DNA of 64,000 bases from Nannocystis punicea (GTDB taxonomy: Bacteria; Myxococcota_A; Polyangia; Nannocystales; Nannocystaceae), in contig NZ_CP114040.1 of assembly GCF_026965555.1 (NCBI RefSeq), positions 682,001 to 746,000 of the forward strand, given 5' to 3'. The notes under the pieces are model-generated. The model was not told where the DNA came from. It saw only the letters and a program-made list of their open reading frames with translations, and searched no databases. The position numbers and the translations under genes are program-made. Below are positions 48,067-57,916 of the stretch, one piece after another (the stretch's first letter is position 1; each line of letters opens with the position of its first letter).

Positions 48067-51000
48067 TGGCGTTACCCGAGGCACGTATCCATCGCGGTCG
48101 ACCGACCCCGTTCCCCTGGGAGCGGCAGGCGCTCGATCTGGTCTACAAGCACGCGTCGCTCTCGGACACCGATCCGCATCAGGCGTGGGAGCTTCACGAG
48201 CTCTACGATCCATCATCGGGCCGCCTCTACGAGATCGACCTCCTCTTCATCTCGCGGCAGGGCCTATTCCTCGTCGAGATCAAGAGCCACCCCGGCGTGC
48301 TCACGGGTGACATCGTCGACTGGACGTTCACCGAGAACGGGCGGCGTCGCACGATCGAGTGCCCGTACCCCGGCGCGAACCACAAGGCCAAGGTGCTCGG
48401 AACCCTGCTCGAGCGACAACTCGGCACCGAGCGCCCCTATGTCCACGCGGCGGTGTTCCTCTCCGACGTCACCGAGATCCGTCTCGACGGTGGTCGACCA
48501 CCGTGGTTGCTGCTCCCCGACGACGTCGGCAGCAAGCTCGTGAACGGGCTCGATGGCCGCGACGCGCGGCACATCGTCAACCGTCCGATGATGAAGCAAC
48601 TGCTTCAGGTCGCGTACAAGCTCGGGCTTCGCCCGAGCACCACGGCGCGCGTGGTGGGCGGCTACCAGCTCGGCTCGCTACTCGACGACGGCGAGGGCTA
48701 CCAGGAGCACCTCGCGGTGAACACGGTCGTCAAGACCGACCAGGCGCGCGTCCGCAGCTACCTCGTGCCCGCCGCCACCTCGGCCGAGCGACGCGCGCAG
48801 CTCCATCGCGCCGCCAAGCGCGAGGCGCAGACTCTCGCGCAGATCGGCCAGCACCCGGGCATCCTCGCGTACCGCTCCTTCGTCGACGACGCGCCGCTCG
48901 GCCCGGCGGTGCTCTTCGAGGCATTCGAAGACTCGCTCCCGCTCCACGCCTTCATTCGCCAGGAGCCGAACCTCACCTTCGACGAGCGCCTCGGCCTCCT
49001 GCAGCAGATCGTCGAGGCGGTCGCGCACTGCCACCGCTCGGGTGTTCTGCACCGCAACCTCTCGCCCGCCTCGGTGCTCGTGCGGCGGGGCAGCGACGGT
49101 CGTCTCCACGTGCGCCTGCATCGCTTCCAGACCGCCGCGTGGATCGAGCACTCGAGCGTCGGTACGCGGCACTTCCACCAGCTCTCGCAGGATGTCGATC
49201 GCCTGTACCAGGCGCCCGAAGTCCTTGCCGACCCCGAGAAGGCCACCTACGAGAGCGATGTGTTCTCGGTGGGCTGCCTCGCGTGGCTCGTGCTCACCGG
49301 ACAACACCCGGCTGCCACGGTTCCGGAGCGGGAGCAGCGCATCAAGGGCGTGAAGGACGGCGAGGGGGGCCTGCGCCCGTCGGCAGTGCGCGCGGACCTC
49401 GCCATCCTCGACGAAGCCATCGCCTTCGCCACGCAGCCGAACCTCCACGCGCGTGCCGAAGACGTCGCCGACTGGTTCAACGCGTTCGTGCTGGAAGCGC
49501 TCACGCGCCTAGTCGCCGAAGTGGGCGCTGGCGCCGACCCGCGCGACGCGCAGAAGGGCGACACACTCCAAGGGGGACTGCGCGTCGAGCGGCGCCTCGG
49601 CTCGGGAGGTACGGCGCTCGTGCTCCACGTGCGTCGTGAGGGCCGCGACTTCGCCCTCAAGGTCCCGCACGACGCGGGCTGCGGCGAGCGCCTGCTCTCC
49701 GAAGCGAAGATGCTCGACGAACTGCGCCATGAGCACATCGTCGCGCTGCGCGACGTCGTCACGCTGGGCGGGCTCCCGTGCCTCCTCCTCGAGTTCGCTG
49801 GTGATCGCAGCCTCGGAGATGTGCTCCGCGAACAGGGCACGCTCCCGCTTGAGCTCGCGCGCCGCTACGGCGACGACCTTCTGTCGGCGGTCCAGTACCT
49901 CGAGGAGGCCGGTGTCACCCACCGGGACATCAAGCCCACCAACGTCGGCTTCACCAGCCTCTCGAAGAAGCAGAGCCACCTGCTCCTGCTCGACTTCTCG
50001 CTCGCGTCGGCCGACCCGACTGCCATCACCGCGGGCACCTCGGAGTGGCGCGATCCGTGGCTCTACCTGCGCGGCGCGTGGGACGCCGAGGCCGATCGCT
50101 ATGCCGCCGCGGCGGTGCTCTACCACGCGCTGACGGCCGCCCGTCCGCGGCTCCCGCAGGGCGACGCGACCGCCGAGCTCGTCGTCGAGGCCGAGCGCTT
50201 CGACGCGGCCGTGCGCGACCGCCTCACCGTGTTCTTTCGCAAGGCTTTCGCGCGCGATGTGAAGGCTCGCTTCGCCAGCGCCGAGGCGATGCGCCAGGCG
50301 TGGGTCCACGCGCTCTCCGTCGAGGCCGAGACCGACGACGGCGCTTCCGCCATCGCGCTCGATCAGGTGCGCCCGGAGACTCCGGTCGACGCGCTGCCGC
50401 TCTCGGCTCGCGCTCGCAACGCGCTCGACCGCGCGGGCGTGTCGACGGTCGCGGAGTTGCTGCTCCTGCCACGCAACCAGCTCTCGGTCGTGCGCGGCGT
50501 CGGCACCCAGGTCGCGCGCGACATCGTCAAAGTCGCCGACGAGCTTCGCGCCCGCTTCGAGGTCGAGAACCGCCCGGTGCTCGTGCCCGGGTTCGCGCGC
50601 CCGCGCCTGGTCCTCGAGGAGCCCGAGGCCGGAATCGACGCGAGCACGGTCGACCGTCTCGCCGCGGCGGGCATCAAGACAACCGTCGACGCTGCGCTCG
50701 CCCCTGCGGCGCGCATCGAGAAGTTGCTCGGCAAGCCGCGCGCGGAGGTGCTGCGAGGAAGGCTTGTGGCACTCGCGGCCGCCGAGCCGACACCCGGCTC
50801 GCTCGGCGACTGGGCGCACGACCTGATCGGCCGCGCCAGCCAGAGCGAGGCCAACAAGCGCCTGCGCGTCCTCGTCGGCCTCGATCCGCTCCCCGACGAG
50901 CGCCCCGACACCGGGCTTCCGGCTGCCCGCACGGTGTCCGAGGTGGCCGGCGCGTTCGGCATCGATCCGGCGCAGGTCCACTCGAGCCTCCAGTTCCTGC

Positions 51001-52328
51001 GCAGCAAGCGGTGGGTGGCCAGCGCGGCCGCGACCTCGTTGGTCGAGGCGCTGTCCTCGGTCCTCGACGCGCTCGCGCCTGCTGCACCTCTCCTCGACCT
51101 GGCGAAAGCACTGGCGAAGGACCGCAACGACGGCACGCCCACCGACGACGACGTGCACACCGCCGCCGCACTCGTGCGCGTGGCCCTCGAGCTGCGTCCG
51201 AACCCTCCGGCCACGTGGAAACGCATCGGCAGCACGCCATGGGTCGCGCGCGACCCCGAGGTGCTCGACGCGCTCGTGGCGCTGGCCGAGACCGCCGACA
51301 ACCTCGCGGTCACCGAGCCGCTTCCCTCGTCCGAGGTGGTGCGCAACAAGCTCGCCGAGGTCGCCGAGGGCACACCGCTGGCGACGCTGGCGGCGGACCA
51401 GCGCCTCACGCTCGCGGCGCGCGCAAGCGCGAACGGCGCCGCTTCGGCGCGCCTCGAGCTCTACCCACGCGGCATGGACGCGGCACGTGCCCTGGCCCTG
51501 AGCCTCGCGGCGCTCTCGGGCCCAGGCCTCACGCCCGACGTCGTGAAGAAGCGCATCGCTGCGCGCTACCCCGAGGCCGCGCCGCTGCCCGACCGGCCGG
51601 CCCTCGACATGCTGCTCGCCCCGCACGGGCTCGTGTTCATGCCGGACATCGGCTCGGGCGAGTATTCGCGCCCAGGCGCACAAGCGCACACGTCGATGAC
51701 GGTGGCGCTGCCCTCGCGCAAGCCCACGGCCCCCGGCCTGCCCCAGCGGCGCAGCCCCGAGGCGCAGCGTGCGGCAGCATTTCAGGACCAGCTCGATCGC
51801 GGTGTCGCGGCGGGCCGCTTCCGCGTCGTGCAAGTGCGCGCCGACGTGGCCAGCCACGCGACGGATGCGCTCGCCGCGGCGCTCAAGACGAAGGCTGTGT
51901 CGCTGGACCTCGAGCTCTTCGCCGCCGTTCAAAAGACCGCCGCCGAGCTCGGCGTCGAGTGGGCGAACATCGAGGCCGCCGACCGCGCGGGACCAGATGG
52001 CCCCGACTGGCCGCTGCTCCTCGAGCTGGTTCGCCGGGCGACCGACGGTGTCGTCGACGACCTCTTGAAGCGACGCGAGCAGACGCTCGTCCTCGCGTGG
52101 CCCGGAGCGCTCGCGCGCTACGGCCTCTCCGGTGCGCTTTCGCGCATCGTCCACGAGGCGGAGCGCGGTGACGCCCCGGCTATCCTGCTCGTGGTTCCGT
52201 CGCACGCCGACGGCGCCGCGCCCTCCATCAACGGTCGGCTACCTGTGCCCGCGCCGCTACCGAGCCAGCGGCTCATCATGCCCGACGCGTGGCTGGCGAA
52301 CGCCCACAAAGCCGCGGAGGCTCCATGA
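48066..52328 (+). CDS. pglW: BREX type 2 kinase PglW (NERD + pseudokinase + kinase + HhH)
   Basis: 1420 residues, usual length for PglW. A NERD nuclease-related domain covers about 18-140 (L-Y-E-I-D-L-L-F-I, FLVEIKSHPG). A first kinase-like domain (about 215-460) has L-H-R-N-L-S-P-A-S and no DFG, so it looks inactive. The second (about 505-750) is complete: GSGGTALVL, FALKVPHD, THRDIKPTN near 618, LLDFSLAS near 641. A helix-hairpin-helix pair lies at about 775-835 (V-S-T-V-A-E-L-L-L-L-P, V-R-G-V-G-T-Q-V-A). The C-terminal third is helical and unassigned. In the Pgl system PglW is the autophosphorylating kinase that gates defence against temperate phage. It overlaps pglX by 4 nt. Confidence 0.93.
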   Translation: MALPEARIHRGRPTPFPWERQALDLVYKHASLSDTDPHQAWELHELYDPSSGRLYEIDLLFISRQGLFLVEIKSHPGVLTGDIVDWTFTENGRRRTIECPYPGANHKAKVLGTLLERQLGTERPYVHAAVFLSDVTEIRLDGGRPPWLLLPDDVGSKLVNGLDGRDARHIVNRPMMKQLLQVAYKLGLRPSTTARVVGGYQLGSLLDDGEGYQEHLAVNTVVKTDQARVRSYLVPAATSAERRAQLHRAAKREAQTLAQIGQHPGILAYRSFVDDAPLGPAVLFEAFEDSLPLHAFIRQEPNLTFDERLGLLQQIVEAVAHCHRSGVLHRNLSPASVLVRRGSDGRLHVRLHRFQTAAWIEHSSVGTRHFHQLSQDVDRLYQAPEVLADPEKATYESDVFSVGCLAWLVLTGQHPAATVPEREQRIKGVKDGEGGLRPSAVRADLAILDEAIAFATQPNLHARAEDVADWFNAFVLEALTRLVAEVGAGADPRDAQKGDTLQGGLRVERRLGSGGTALVLHVRREGRDFALKVPHDAGCGERLLSEAKMLDELRHEHIVALRDVVTLGGLPCLLLEFAGDRSLGDVLREQGTLPLELARRYGDDLLSAVQYLEEAGVTHRDIKPTNVGFTSLSKKQSHLLLLDFSLASADPTAITAGTSEWRDPWLYLRGAWDAEADRYAAAAVLYHALTAARPRLPQGDATAELVVEAERFDAAVRDRLTVFFRKAFARDVKARFASAEAMRQAWVHALSVEAETDDGASAIALDQVRPETPVDALPLSARARNALDRAGVSTVAELLLLPRNQLSVVRGVGTQVARDIVKVADELRARFEVENRPVLVPGFARPRLVLEEPEAGIDASTVDRLAAAGIKTTVDAALAPAARIEKLLGKPRAEVLRGRLVALAAAEPTPGSLGDWAHDLIGRASQSEANKRLRVLVGLDPLPDERPDTGLPAARTVSEVAGAFGIDPAQVHSSLQFLRSKRWVASAAATSLVEALSSVLDALAPAAPLLDLAKALAKDRNDGTPTDDDVHTAAALVRVALELRPNPPATWKRIGSTPWVARDPEVLDALVALAETADNLAVTEPLPSSEVVRNKLAEVAEGTPLATLAADQRLTLAARASANGAASARLELYPRGMDAARALALSLAALSGPGLTPDVVKKRIAARYPEAAPLPDRPALDMLLAPHGLVFMPDIGSGEYSRPGAQAHTSMTVALPSRKPTAPGLPQRRSPEAQRAAAFQDQLDRGVAAGRFRVVQVRADVASHATDALAAALKTKAVSLDLELFAAVQKTAAELGVEWANIEAADRAGPDGPDWPLLLELVRRATDGVVDDLLKRREQTLVLAWPGALARYGLSGALSRIVHEAERGDAPAILLVVPSHADGAAPSINGRLPVPAPLPSQRLIMPDAWLANAHKAAEAP

Positions 52329-55300
52329 CCGCATCGGAAACGACGTGCCGCTGGTGCAAGAAGGCGGCGGACTCACGACACGGAAGCTGCCTGCCCAAGC
52401 TGCTTTCGCCCGCGCTCAAGGCGCTCGAGAAGGACCTCCTTGTGCGGGCGAAGACCGAGCGCGTCGAGGCCGGCCTGAAGAAGGCGTGGGAGGATGAAAA
52501 GAAGGCCGGACTGACGGGGCTTGGTTTCGACCCGTGGCGGCGCGAGCGCGTCACCCAGCTCGCCGTCGCCTGGATCCTGTCGGTCGTCTTCGTGCGCACG
52601 CTCGAAGACCGCAGCTACATCGATCCGCGCGTGGCCGGTGCCACGGGTGAGGCTCTGCGCGCCGCCGAGGACCGCGAGGCGCTGTACCTCCAGATCGCGC
52701 CGTTCCTCGGGCCGCGCGAGTACCTGCTCGCGGTGTTCCGTGAGCTCTCGAAGCTCCCCGGTGCGCGCGATGTCTTCGATACGAAGCACAACCCGGTCTG
52801 GGTGCTCTCGCCGTCGAGCGTGGGCGCGCAGGGGCTGCTCGATTTCTTCCGCAAGCGCGATGCGAGCGGAGCGCCCGCCTTGGTCTTCTCAGGCGAGGAC
52901 ACACGCTTCCTCGGCGACCTGTACCAGGACCTCTCGGAAACGGTGCGCAAGCGCTACGCGCTGCTCCAGACGCCGGAGTTTGTCGAGGAATTCATCCTCG
53001 ACCAGACGCTTGATCCGGCCATCGCGGAGTTCGGGCTCAAGGACGTGAGCCTCATCGACCCGACCTGCGGCTCGGGCCACTTCCTCCTCGGCGCGTTTCG
53101 TCGGCTCCTCGGGCGCTGGCAGAAGGAGGCGCCGACCAAGAGCATCGAAGACCTCGCGCGCCGCGCACTCGGCCAAGTTTTCGGCGTCGACATCAACCCG
53201 TATGCGGTGGCCATCGCGCGCTTCCGCCTCCTCCTCGCGCTGCTCGACGCGGTGGGCATCAAACGGCTCGAACGCGCACCCAACATCAAGTCAAATGTCG
53301 TTGTGGCCGACAGCCTTTTGCATCGGTTCGGGACGGAGTCGGACATGCAGACGCGGTTCTCCGAGCAGACCTCGCTGGACGACATCGCGTGGGGAGACCA
53401 GCTCTTCCGGCTTGAGAACCGCGGGGCGGTCGAGCGCGTGCTCAGCAAGCGTTTCCACGCCGTCGTCGGCAACCCGCCGTACATCAAAGAGAAGGACAAG
53501 ACCAAGAAACGCCGCCTAAAGGAACTATACGACAGCATCACTGGGCGCTGGGCTCTCGGCGCTCCCTTTTGCCAGCGCTTCTTCGATCTGGCGGTCGCCG
53601 ACGGATTCGTCGGAATGATCAACACTAGCGCTTGGACGAAGCGGGACTACGGCAAGGTCCTCATCGAAAAAGTCCTTCCTCGATTCGATGTGCAGAAGGT
53701 CATCGACACGTCGGGATGCTACCTGCCCGGTCACGGAACTCCGACCCTGTTGCTCTTTGGCAGGAACCGCTCTCCCGCCGAAGCTCCGATTCCGGCTGTG
53801 CTGGGTAAGCGCGGAGAGCAGGAACCTCCGGCGGACCCGGCTCGCGCGCCGGTCTGGTCCGAGATCATTGCGAACCACGAATCCGTCGGATTCGAAGGTC
53901 AGTACGTGTCCGTCGAGTCGTTCACTCGGCTCGAAGCCAGACGGCATCCCTGGTTGCTCGCCGGCGGTGGTGCCAGGTCTCTCCACGAACGGCTCACGAA
54001 AGCAGCACCATCGCGACTCGGGCAGTTCGCAAAGAGCATTGGCTTCGACGCTATCACGCAGGCATCCCATCTCCTCGAGATCACCAAGGCGAACTACCGG
54101 CGTCTGGGGGTCGAAGTCGAAACGCTGCTGCCTTACGTGAACGGGGACATCGTTCGCGATTGGTCTTTTCAAGACACGGGCATTCACATCCCTGTGCCTT
54201 ACTCTCGCGATACATGGGAGCTATGGCGCAGTCTTGACGCGGTCCCCGGGCTCGCAAGGTTCCTTTGGCCGCACCGCACGTGGATGGCGATCCGGTCCGT
54301 GTCCGGCGACACGCGAATGCCCGACGTCGGTCTACCTCACTGGGCAATCCCGCAACTGGCTATCGAGAAGCACCGGACCCACTTTTCACTCGTGTTCGGC
54401 GAGGTCGCTACACACAACCACTATGTCCTCGACCGTGGAGGCAAGGTGTTCAAGCAGACGGCCCCGCTCATCAAACTGATGCCGGGCCGGTCCGAGACCG
54501 ATCATCAGGCGCTCTGCGCGTACCTCAATAGCTCGACCGTCGGCTTCTGGGACCGGCTGTGTTTTTTCCAGAAGGGCGGCGACCAGGTCGGAGAGGGAGC
54601 ACGTCTCTCGAAAACCCCCTGGCAGCGCCATCTTCAGCGATCCGGGAACATCCTAAAGCAGCTTCCGGTCCCGACACTTGATGGTGTGCGCGACAAGCTG
54701 GGCGAGCTCGTGATCGCCGTCGAGGAAACGGTGCGGCACATGGCCGCGCAAGCGCCCGAGCAAGTCGTCGTCAGTACACTCGCAAAGACGCCCTCTCTCG
54801 CCGCGCTTCGTGAAGCACGCGCGAGGAGTCTCGCCGAACGGGTGCGCCTGCGCGGTAACCTAGTCTCGCTCCAGGAGGAGATCGACTGGCGCGTCTATGG
54901 TCTCTGTGGCCTGCCGACCGTCGAGGCGCCCACCCTTGGCGCGGTGCTCGTTCCCGTCGAACCGAATCATCGCCCCTTCGAGGTGCGTCTCGCGCGCGAA
55001 GTCGCGACCGATATCTCGGCGTCCGAGTGGTTCCGCGTCCACAAGCGCGAGGCCCCGACTGACGTCGGCGGACCCCTCGCTGACCTCTATCGCCAGCGCC
55101 TGCGCCTCCTCGGCCATCCCGAGCACGGCAAACAGCTCCGCCTGCTCGAGACGCCCGAGACCAAGCGCCGCTGGTCGCCGCCGGATGACGCGAAGGCGTT
55201 TCTCGATGTCGTGCGCGCGTGGCTCCTTGATCGCATCGAGGCGCCCTTCCGTGCCCAATCGCAGCCCGAACTGCGCACGGCGCGTCAGCTCGCGCTCGAG

Positions 55301-56212
55301 CTCGGGCGTGATCCCGCAGTCGCCGCCGCGCACGAACTGCTCACCGAAGAGAGCGGCCTTGATCTCACGAAGCTCATCTCCGATCTCGTCGACAGCGAGG
55401 GCGTGCCGTTCCTCGCGGGCTACCGCTACGCCGAGACCGGCATGGAGAAGCGCGCGAGCTGGGAGGAGACCTGGCGCCTCCAGCGACTCGAAGACGAGGG
55501 CAAGCTCAAGCCGGAGCTCGACCACCTCAAGCTGAAAGCGATTCCGCTGCCCGACAGCTACAGTCCGAAGGACTTTCTCCGGCACTACTGGAGCCTGCGC
55601 AGTGCTGTCGACGTGCCACAGGAGCGCTTCGTTACGATCCCCGGCGGCAACACCGACGAGGACACGACCCCGCTCGTGGGTTGGGCAGGTTGGAATCATC
55701 TGCAGTTCGCCCAGGCGCTCTCGGGTCTCTACCAGCGCCGGAAGACCGATGATGGCTGGACGAAGGATCGCCTCGTGCCGCTCCTCGCCGGCATCGACGA
55801 ACGCGTGCCGTGGCTTCTCCAGTGGCACAACGAGCCGTCGGCGGACTTCGGCGGCATGAAGCTCGGCGAGTTCTTCCGCGACTTCGTCGCGGCCGAGGCG
55901 CACTCGCTCGGCGTCGCCGCGGGCGACCTACGTAAGTGGACGCCGCCCGCCGCGCCAAAGCGCACGACCATCGACCCGGCCGAGGTGCTCGCTGCGCTCG
56001 CGGCGTGGAAGCCCGAGGTCGAGGAGGACGAGGACGAAGACGGCGAGGAGACGGAACCCCCAGAGGGCCCCACGGACGTCGAGCTCGCCAGCGCCGTGGG
56101 CGCCACCAAGGCGCTTGTCGCCAAAGCGCTGAAGAAGCTGATCGCCGACGGGCTCGTGGAGAAGCTCAGCGGGCGCCCTGCTCGGTACGTGGCTACTGGA
56201 GACAACACATGA
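52325..56212 (+). CDS. pglX: BREX type 2 adenine-specific DNA methyltransferase PglX
   Basis: 1295 residues, start ATG 52325 overlapping the pglW stop (ATGA). Motif I is DPTCGSGHF near 245, motif II region F-G-V-D-I-N-P-Y-A-V-A-I-A-R near 290, and catalytic NPPY near 382, all marks of class gamma N6-adenine methyltransferases. Residues about 560-780 hold the likely target-recognition region. A C-terminal winged-helix segment (V-E-L-A-S-A-V-G-A-T-K-A-L-V) ends the protein. PglX methylates host DNA to mark self and contributes to phage restriction. By eye the third-position GC falls between about 53.5 and 54.7 kb compared with both ends, consistent with exchange of the recognition domain. Confidence 0.93.
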   Translation: MTASETTCRWCKKAADSRHGSCLPKLLSPALKALEKDLLVRAKTERVEAGLKKAWEDEKKAGLTGLGFDPWRRERVTQLAVAWILSVVFVRTLEDRSYIDPRVAGATGEALRAAEDREALYLQIAPFLGPREYLLAVFRELSKLPGARDVFDTKHNPVWVLSPSSVGAQGLLDFFRKRDASGAPALVFSGEDTRFLGDLYQDLSETVRKRYALLQTPEFVEEFILDQTLDPAIAEFGLKDVSLIDPTCGSGHFLLGAFRRLLGRWQKEAPTKSIEDLARRALGQVFGVDINPYAVAIARFRLLLALLDAVGIKRLERAPNIKSNVVVADSLLHRFGTESDMQTRFSEQTSLDDIAWGDQLFRLENRGAVERVLSKRFHAVVGNPPYIKEKDKTKKRRLKELYDSITGRWALGAPFCQRFFDLAVADGFVGMINTSAWTKRDYGKVLIEKVLPRFDVQKVIDTSGCYLPGHGTPTLLLFGRNRSPAEAPIPAVLGKRGEQEPPADPARAPVWSEIIANHESVGFEGQYVSVESFTRLEARRHPWLLAGGGARSLHERLTKAAPSRLGQFAKSIGFDAITQASHLLEITKANYRRLGVEVETLLPYVNGDIVRDWSFQDTGIHIPVPYSRDTWELWRSLDAVPGLARFLWPHRTWMAIRSVSGDTRMPDVGLPHWAIPQLAIEKHRTHFSLVFGEVATHNHYVLDRGGKVFKQTAPLIKLMPGRSETDHQALCAYLNSSTVGFWDRLCFFQKGGDQVGEGARLSKTPWQRHLQRSGNILKQLPVPTLDGVRDKLGELVIAVEETVRHMAAQAPEQVVVSTLAKTPSLAALREARARSLAERVRLRGNLVSLQEEIDWRVYGLCGLPTVEAPTLGAVLVPVEPNHRPFEVRLAREVATDISASEWFRVHKREAPTDVGGPLADLYRQRLRLLGHPEHGKQLRLLETPETKRRWSPPDDAKAFLDVVRAWLLDRIEAPFRAQSQPELRTARQLALELGRDPAVAAAHELLTEESGLDLTKLISDLVDSEGVPFLAGYRYAETGMEKRASWEETWRLQRLEDEGKLKPELDHLKLKAIPLPDSYSPKDFLRHYWSLRSAVDVPQERFVTIPGGNTDEDTTPLVGWAGWNHLQFAQALSGLYQRRKTDDGWTKDRLVPLLAGIDERVPWLLQWHNEPSADFGGMKLGEFFRDFVAAEAHSLGVAAGDLRKWTPPAAPKRTTIDPAEVLAALAAWKPEVEEDEDEDGEETEPPEGPTDVELASAVGATKALVAKALKKLIADGLVEKLSGRPARYVATGDNT

Positions 56213-57369
56213 CGACCATCGACTGGAAGGCTCTCAAACCCCATGTTCCGCTCGGTCCCGGCGACGCGCAGTTCGTCGAGAGGACTGGCTCAGCGGGCGA
56301 CGAGATCGCGCGGTGGATTTTGGCCGATCGGTCGCCGTTGCTCGTCGGTGGACCAGCGGGCGTCGGCAAGAGCACGGAGCTGGCGCGCGCCGCCGAACTG
56401 CTGCAGCCGGACCGTGTGGCATGCCTCGTACAGCTTGATCGCTTCGAGAGCATGCGGCGGCTCACTCCCGACCGAATGCGCCTGCGCATCGTGCAGAAGG
56501 TCGGCTACCTCGCACAAGCGATCCTCCGGCTACCGCTCTCCGAAAGCCTCAGGAAAGCGCTCTCAACGGTGAACGACGATCTGCAGGGCGTTGACGTCAC
56601 GCACGACACAACGCCGGCCATGCTGCTGAACCTGACCCTCACCGAGATCGCGCGCCTCTCGAGACAGGGACGCGTGACTCTTTTAATCGACGGGTTGGAG
56701 AAGGTCCCGCAGAGCCCCGAGAGCCTTGACCTGTTTGAGGCTCTCGCCTCAATGCGCGAAGAAGTCGAGCTGGTCGTAATCATCCCGTGGCACGCGGCTT
56801 TTGGCCCGCAGGCCGAGACCGTGATTCGCTCAGGTGAACGCTTCGTCGTGGCGCGCGCGCTCGACGTGGACGGCGAACCTGGTCGCGCGTTCCTGCGCAA
56901 AGTTCTGGCGCAGCGGCTCCAATCGAACGAGGAGGAGTTCGACCCGAACACCGTGGTTGGCGCAATTGGCATGAGCCTCGACGAGGCGCGTGCACGAGCC
57001 GCAGCGAGACGTGACCTCGTCAACGACGCGATTCGTTGGAGCGGGGGCTTGCTGCGTGTGTTCCTGCAACTCCTCGCAGACGCTGGCTCGTACGCGAAGC
57101 TTCGACGCTCGGACCCGTGGCCGATCGTCGAGGACTTGAACGATGCTTGCGCCGATCAGGTCGACAGCTTCCGTCGGCTCCTCCTGCCCGGCGATGTCGA
57201 CGCGATTCGCAGTGCTGCCGGGACGAGCGGCAGCGAGCTCGATCTGGAGCGAAAGATCCGCCTGATGGCGCACGGCATCTTGCTTGAGCGCCTGCGTGGT
57301 GGAGCTCGCTTGCTCGACATCCATCCTCTCGCCCAGGCCGCGCTCAGTGCGGGAGGTGCGCGTGCGTAA
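56209..57369 (+). CDS. P-loop ATPase inserted between pglX and pglY
   Basis: 386 residues, ATG 56209 overlapping the pglX stop. Walker A GGPAGVGKST at 46-55, Walker B VTLLIDGLEK near 157-166, then V-V-I-I-P-W-H-A-A-F (sensor strand) and a helical C-terminal half. It looks like an AAA/STAND-type ATPase of the ORC/NACHT-like group rather than PglY, and it lacks the features I would expect of BrxD. It overlaps the next gene by 8 nt. Composition is less GC-rich at third positions than pglW or pglY. It probably acts with the next two proteins as a module added to BREX; that role is inferred from the overlaps. Confidence 0.8.
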   Translation: MTTIDWKALKPHVPLGPGDAQFVERTGSAGDEIARWILADRSPLLVGGPAGVGKSTELARAAELLQPDRVACLVQLDRFESMRRLTPDRMRLRIVQKVGYLAQAILRLPLSESLRKALSTVNDDLQGVDVTHDTTPAMLLNLTLTEIARLSRQGRVTLLIDGLEKVPQSPESLDLFEALASMREEVELVVIIPWHAAFGPQAETVIRSGERFVVARALDVDGEPGRAFLRKVLAQRLQSNEEEFDPNTVVGAIGMSLDEARARAAARRDLVNDAIRWSGGLLRVFLQLLADAGSYAKLRRSDPWPIVEDLNDACADQVDSFRRLLLPGDVDAIRSAAGTSGSELDLERKIRLMAHGILLERLRGGARLLDIHPLAQAALSAGGARA

Positions 57370-57916
57370 CGCCATCCAATCATTGTTGAACGCCATCGAC
57401 CGCGACCCGGGCGGCGTGGCAGTCGTCTTATGCCCCGATTTCGGTCTTCGTGACTGGCTCGTCGAAGAAGTGGAGAGCCTCGTCTCTGACGGTTTGAACG
57501 TTGTTCGTGTGACGGACGTAGAGGCGGCGCTCGCGGAGCCGACACGGTTAGTCTTACTGATCCCGGGGGACGAGCGGGAGGTCGTGCTTGAGCTCGACGC
57601 GAGTCGTGATCGGCTCCTGCAGGAACCCGTGCGCACTCAGCCCATCGTGCTGTTCCTGCTGCGCGACGGCGATGGTGAGCGCACGCTCGCGAATGAGGCT
57701 CCAAGTCTTCGGAGCTGGATCGGAGGAAGCGACGCTGATCCCGAGGAGCTCGCCGAGATCGACGTACCCAAGGAGCGCGCCACGTTTGAGGCGAAGCACG
57801 GTCTCACGCCGGAGGAATGGCTCGGGCAGTGGCGCGAAGGAGCCTTGCCTCAAACGGGACCGAACTACCGCATCGCCTACGACGCCATGATGATTGAGAG
57901 GAGGGAAGCGTCGTGA
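57362..57916 (+). CDS. Unknown protein 2 of the BREX insert
   Basis: 184 residues from GTG 57362; GGGAGG 5 nt upstream fixes the start inside the ATPase gene's end. Alternating strands and helices: V-A-V-V-L-C-P-D-F-G near 20, T-R-L-V-L-L-I-P-G-D near 60, P-I-V-L-F-L-L-R-D near 90, then L-T-P-E-E-W-L-G-Q-W near 155. The layout resembles a small Rossmann-like fold without a P-loop, possibly an ATPase-lid-like partner. No family recognised. It overlaps the next gene by 4 nt (GTGA). Confidence 0.75.
   Translation: MRNAIQSLLNAIDRDPGGVAVVLCPDFGLRDWLVEEVESLVSDGLNVVRVTDVEAALAEPTRLVLLIPGDEREVVLELDASRDRLLQEPVRTQPIVLFLLRDGDGERTLANEAPSLRSWIGGSDADPEELAEIDVPKERATFEAKHGLTPEEWLGQWREGALPQTGPNYRIAYDAMMIERREAS

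Noticed and set aside
49509..52205. An 898-codon frame antisense to pglW
   Set aside because: pglW on the other strand has complete NERD and kinase motifs. The antisense frame is His/Arg/Glu-rich without any recognisable domain.
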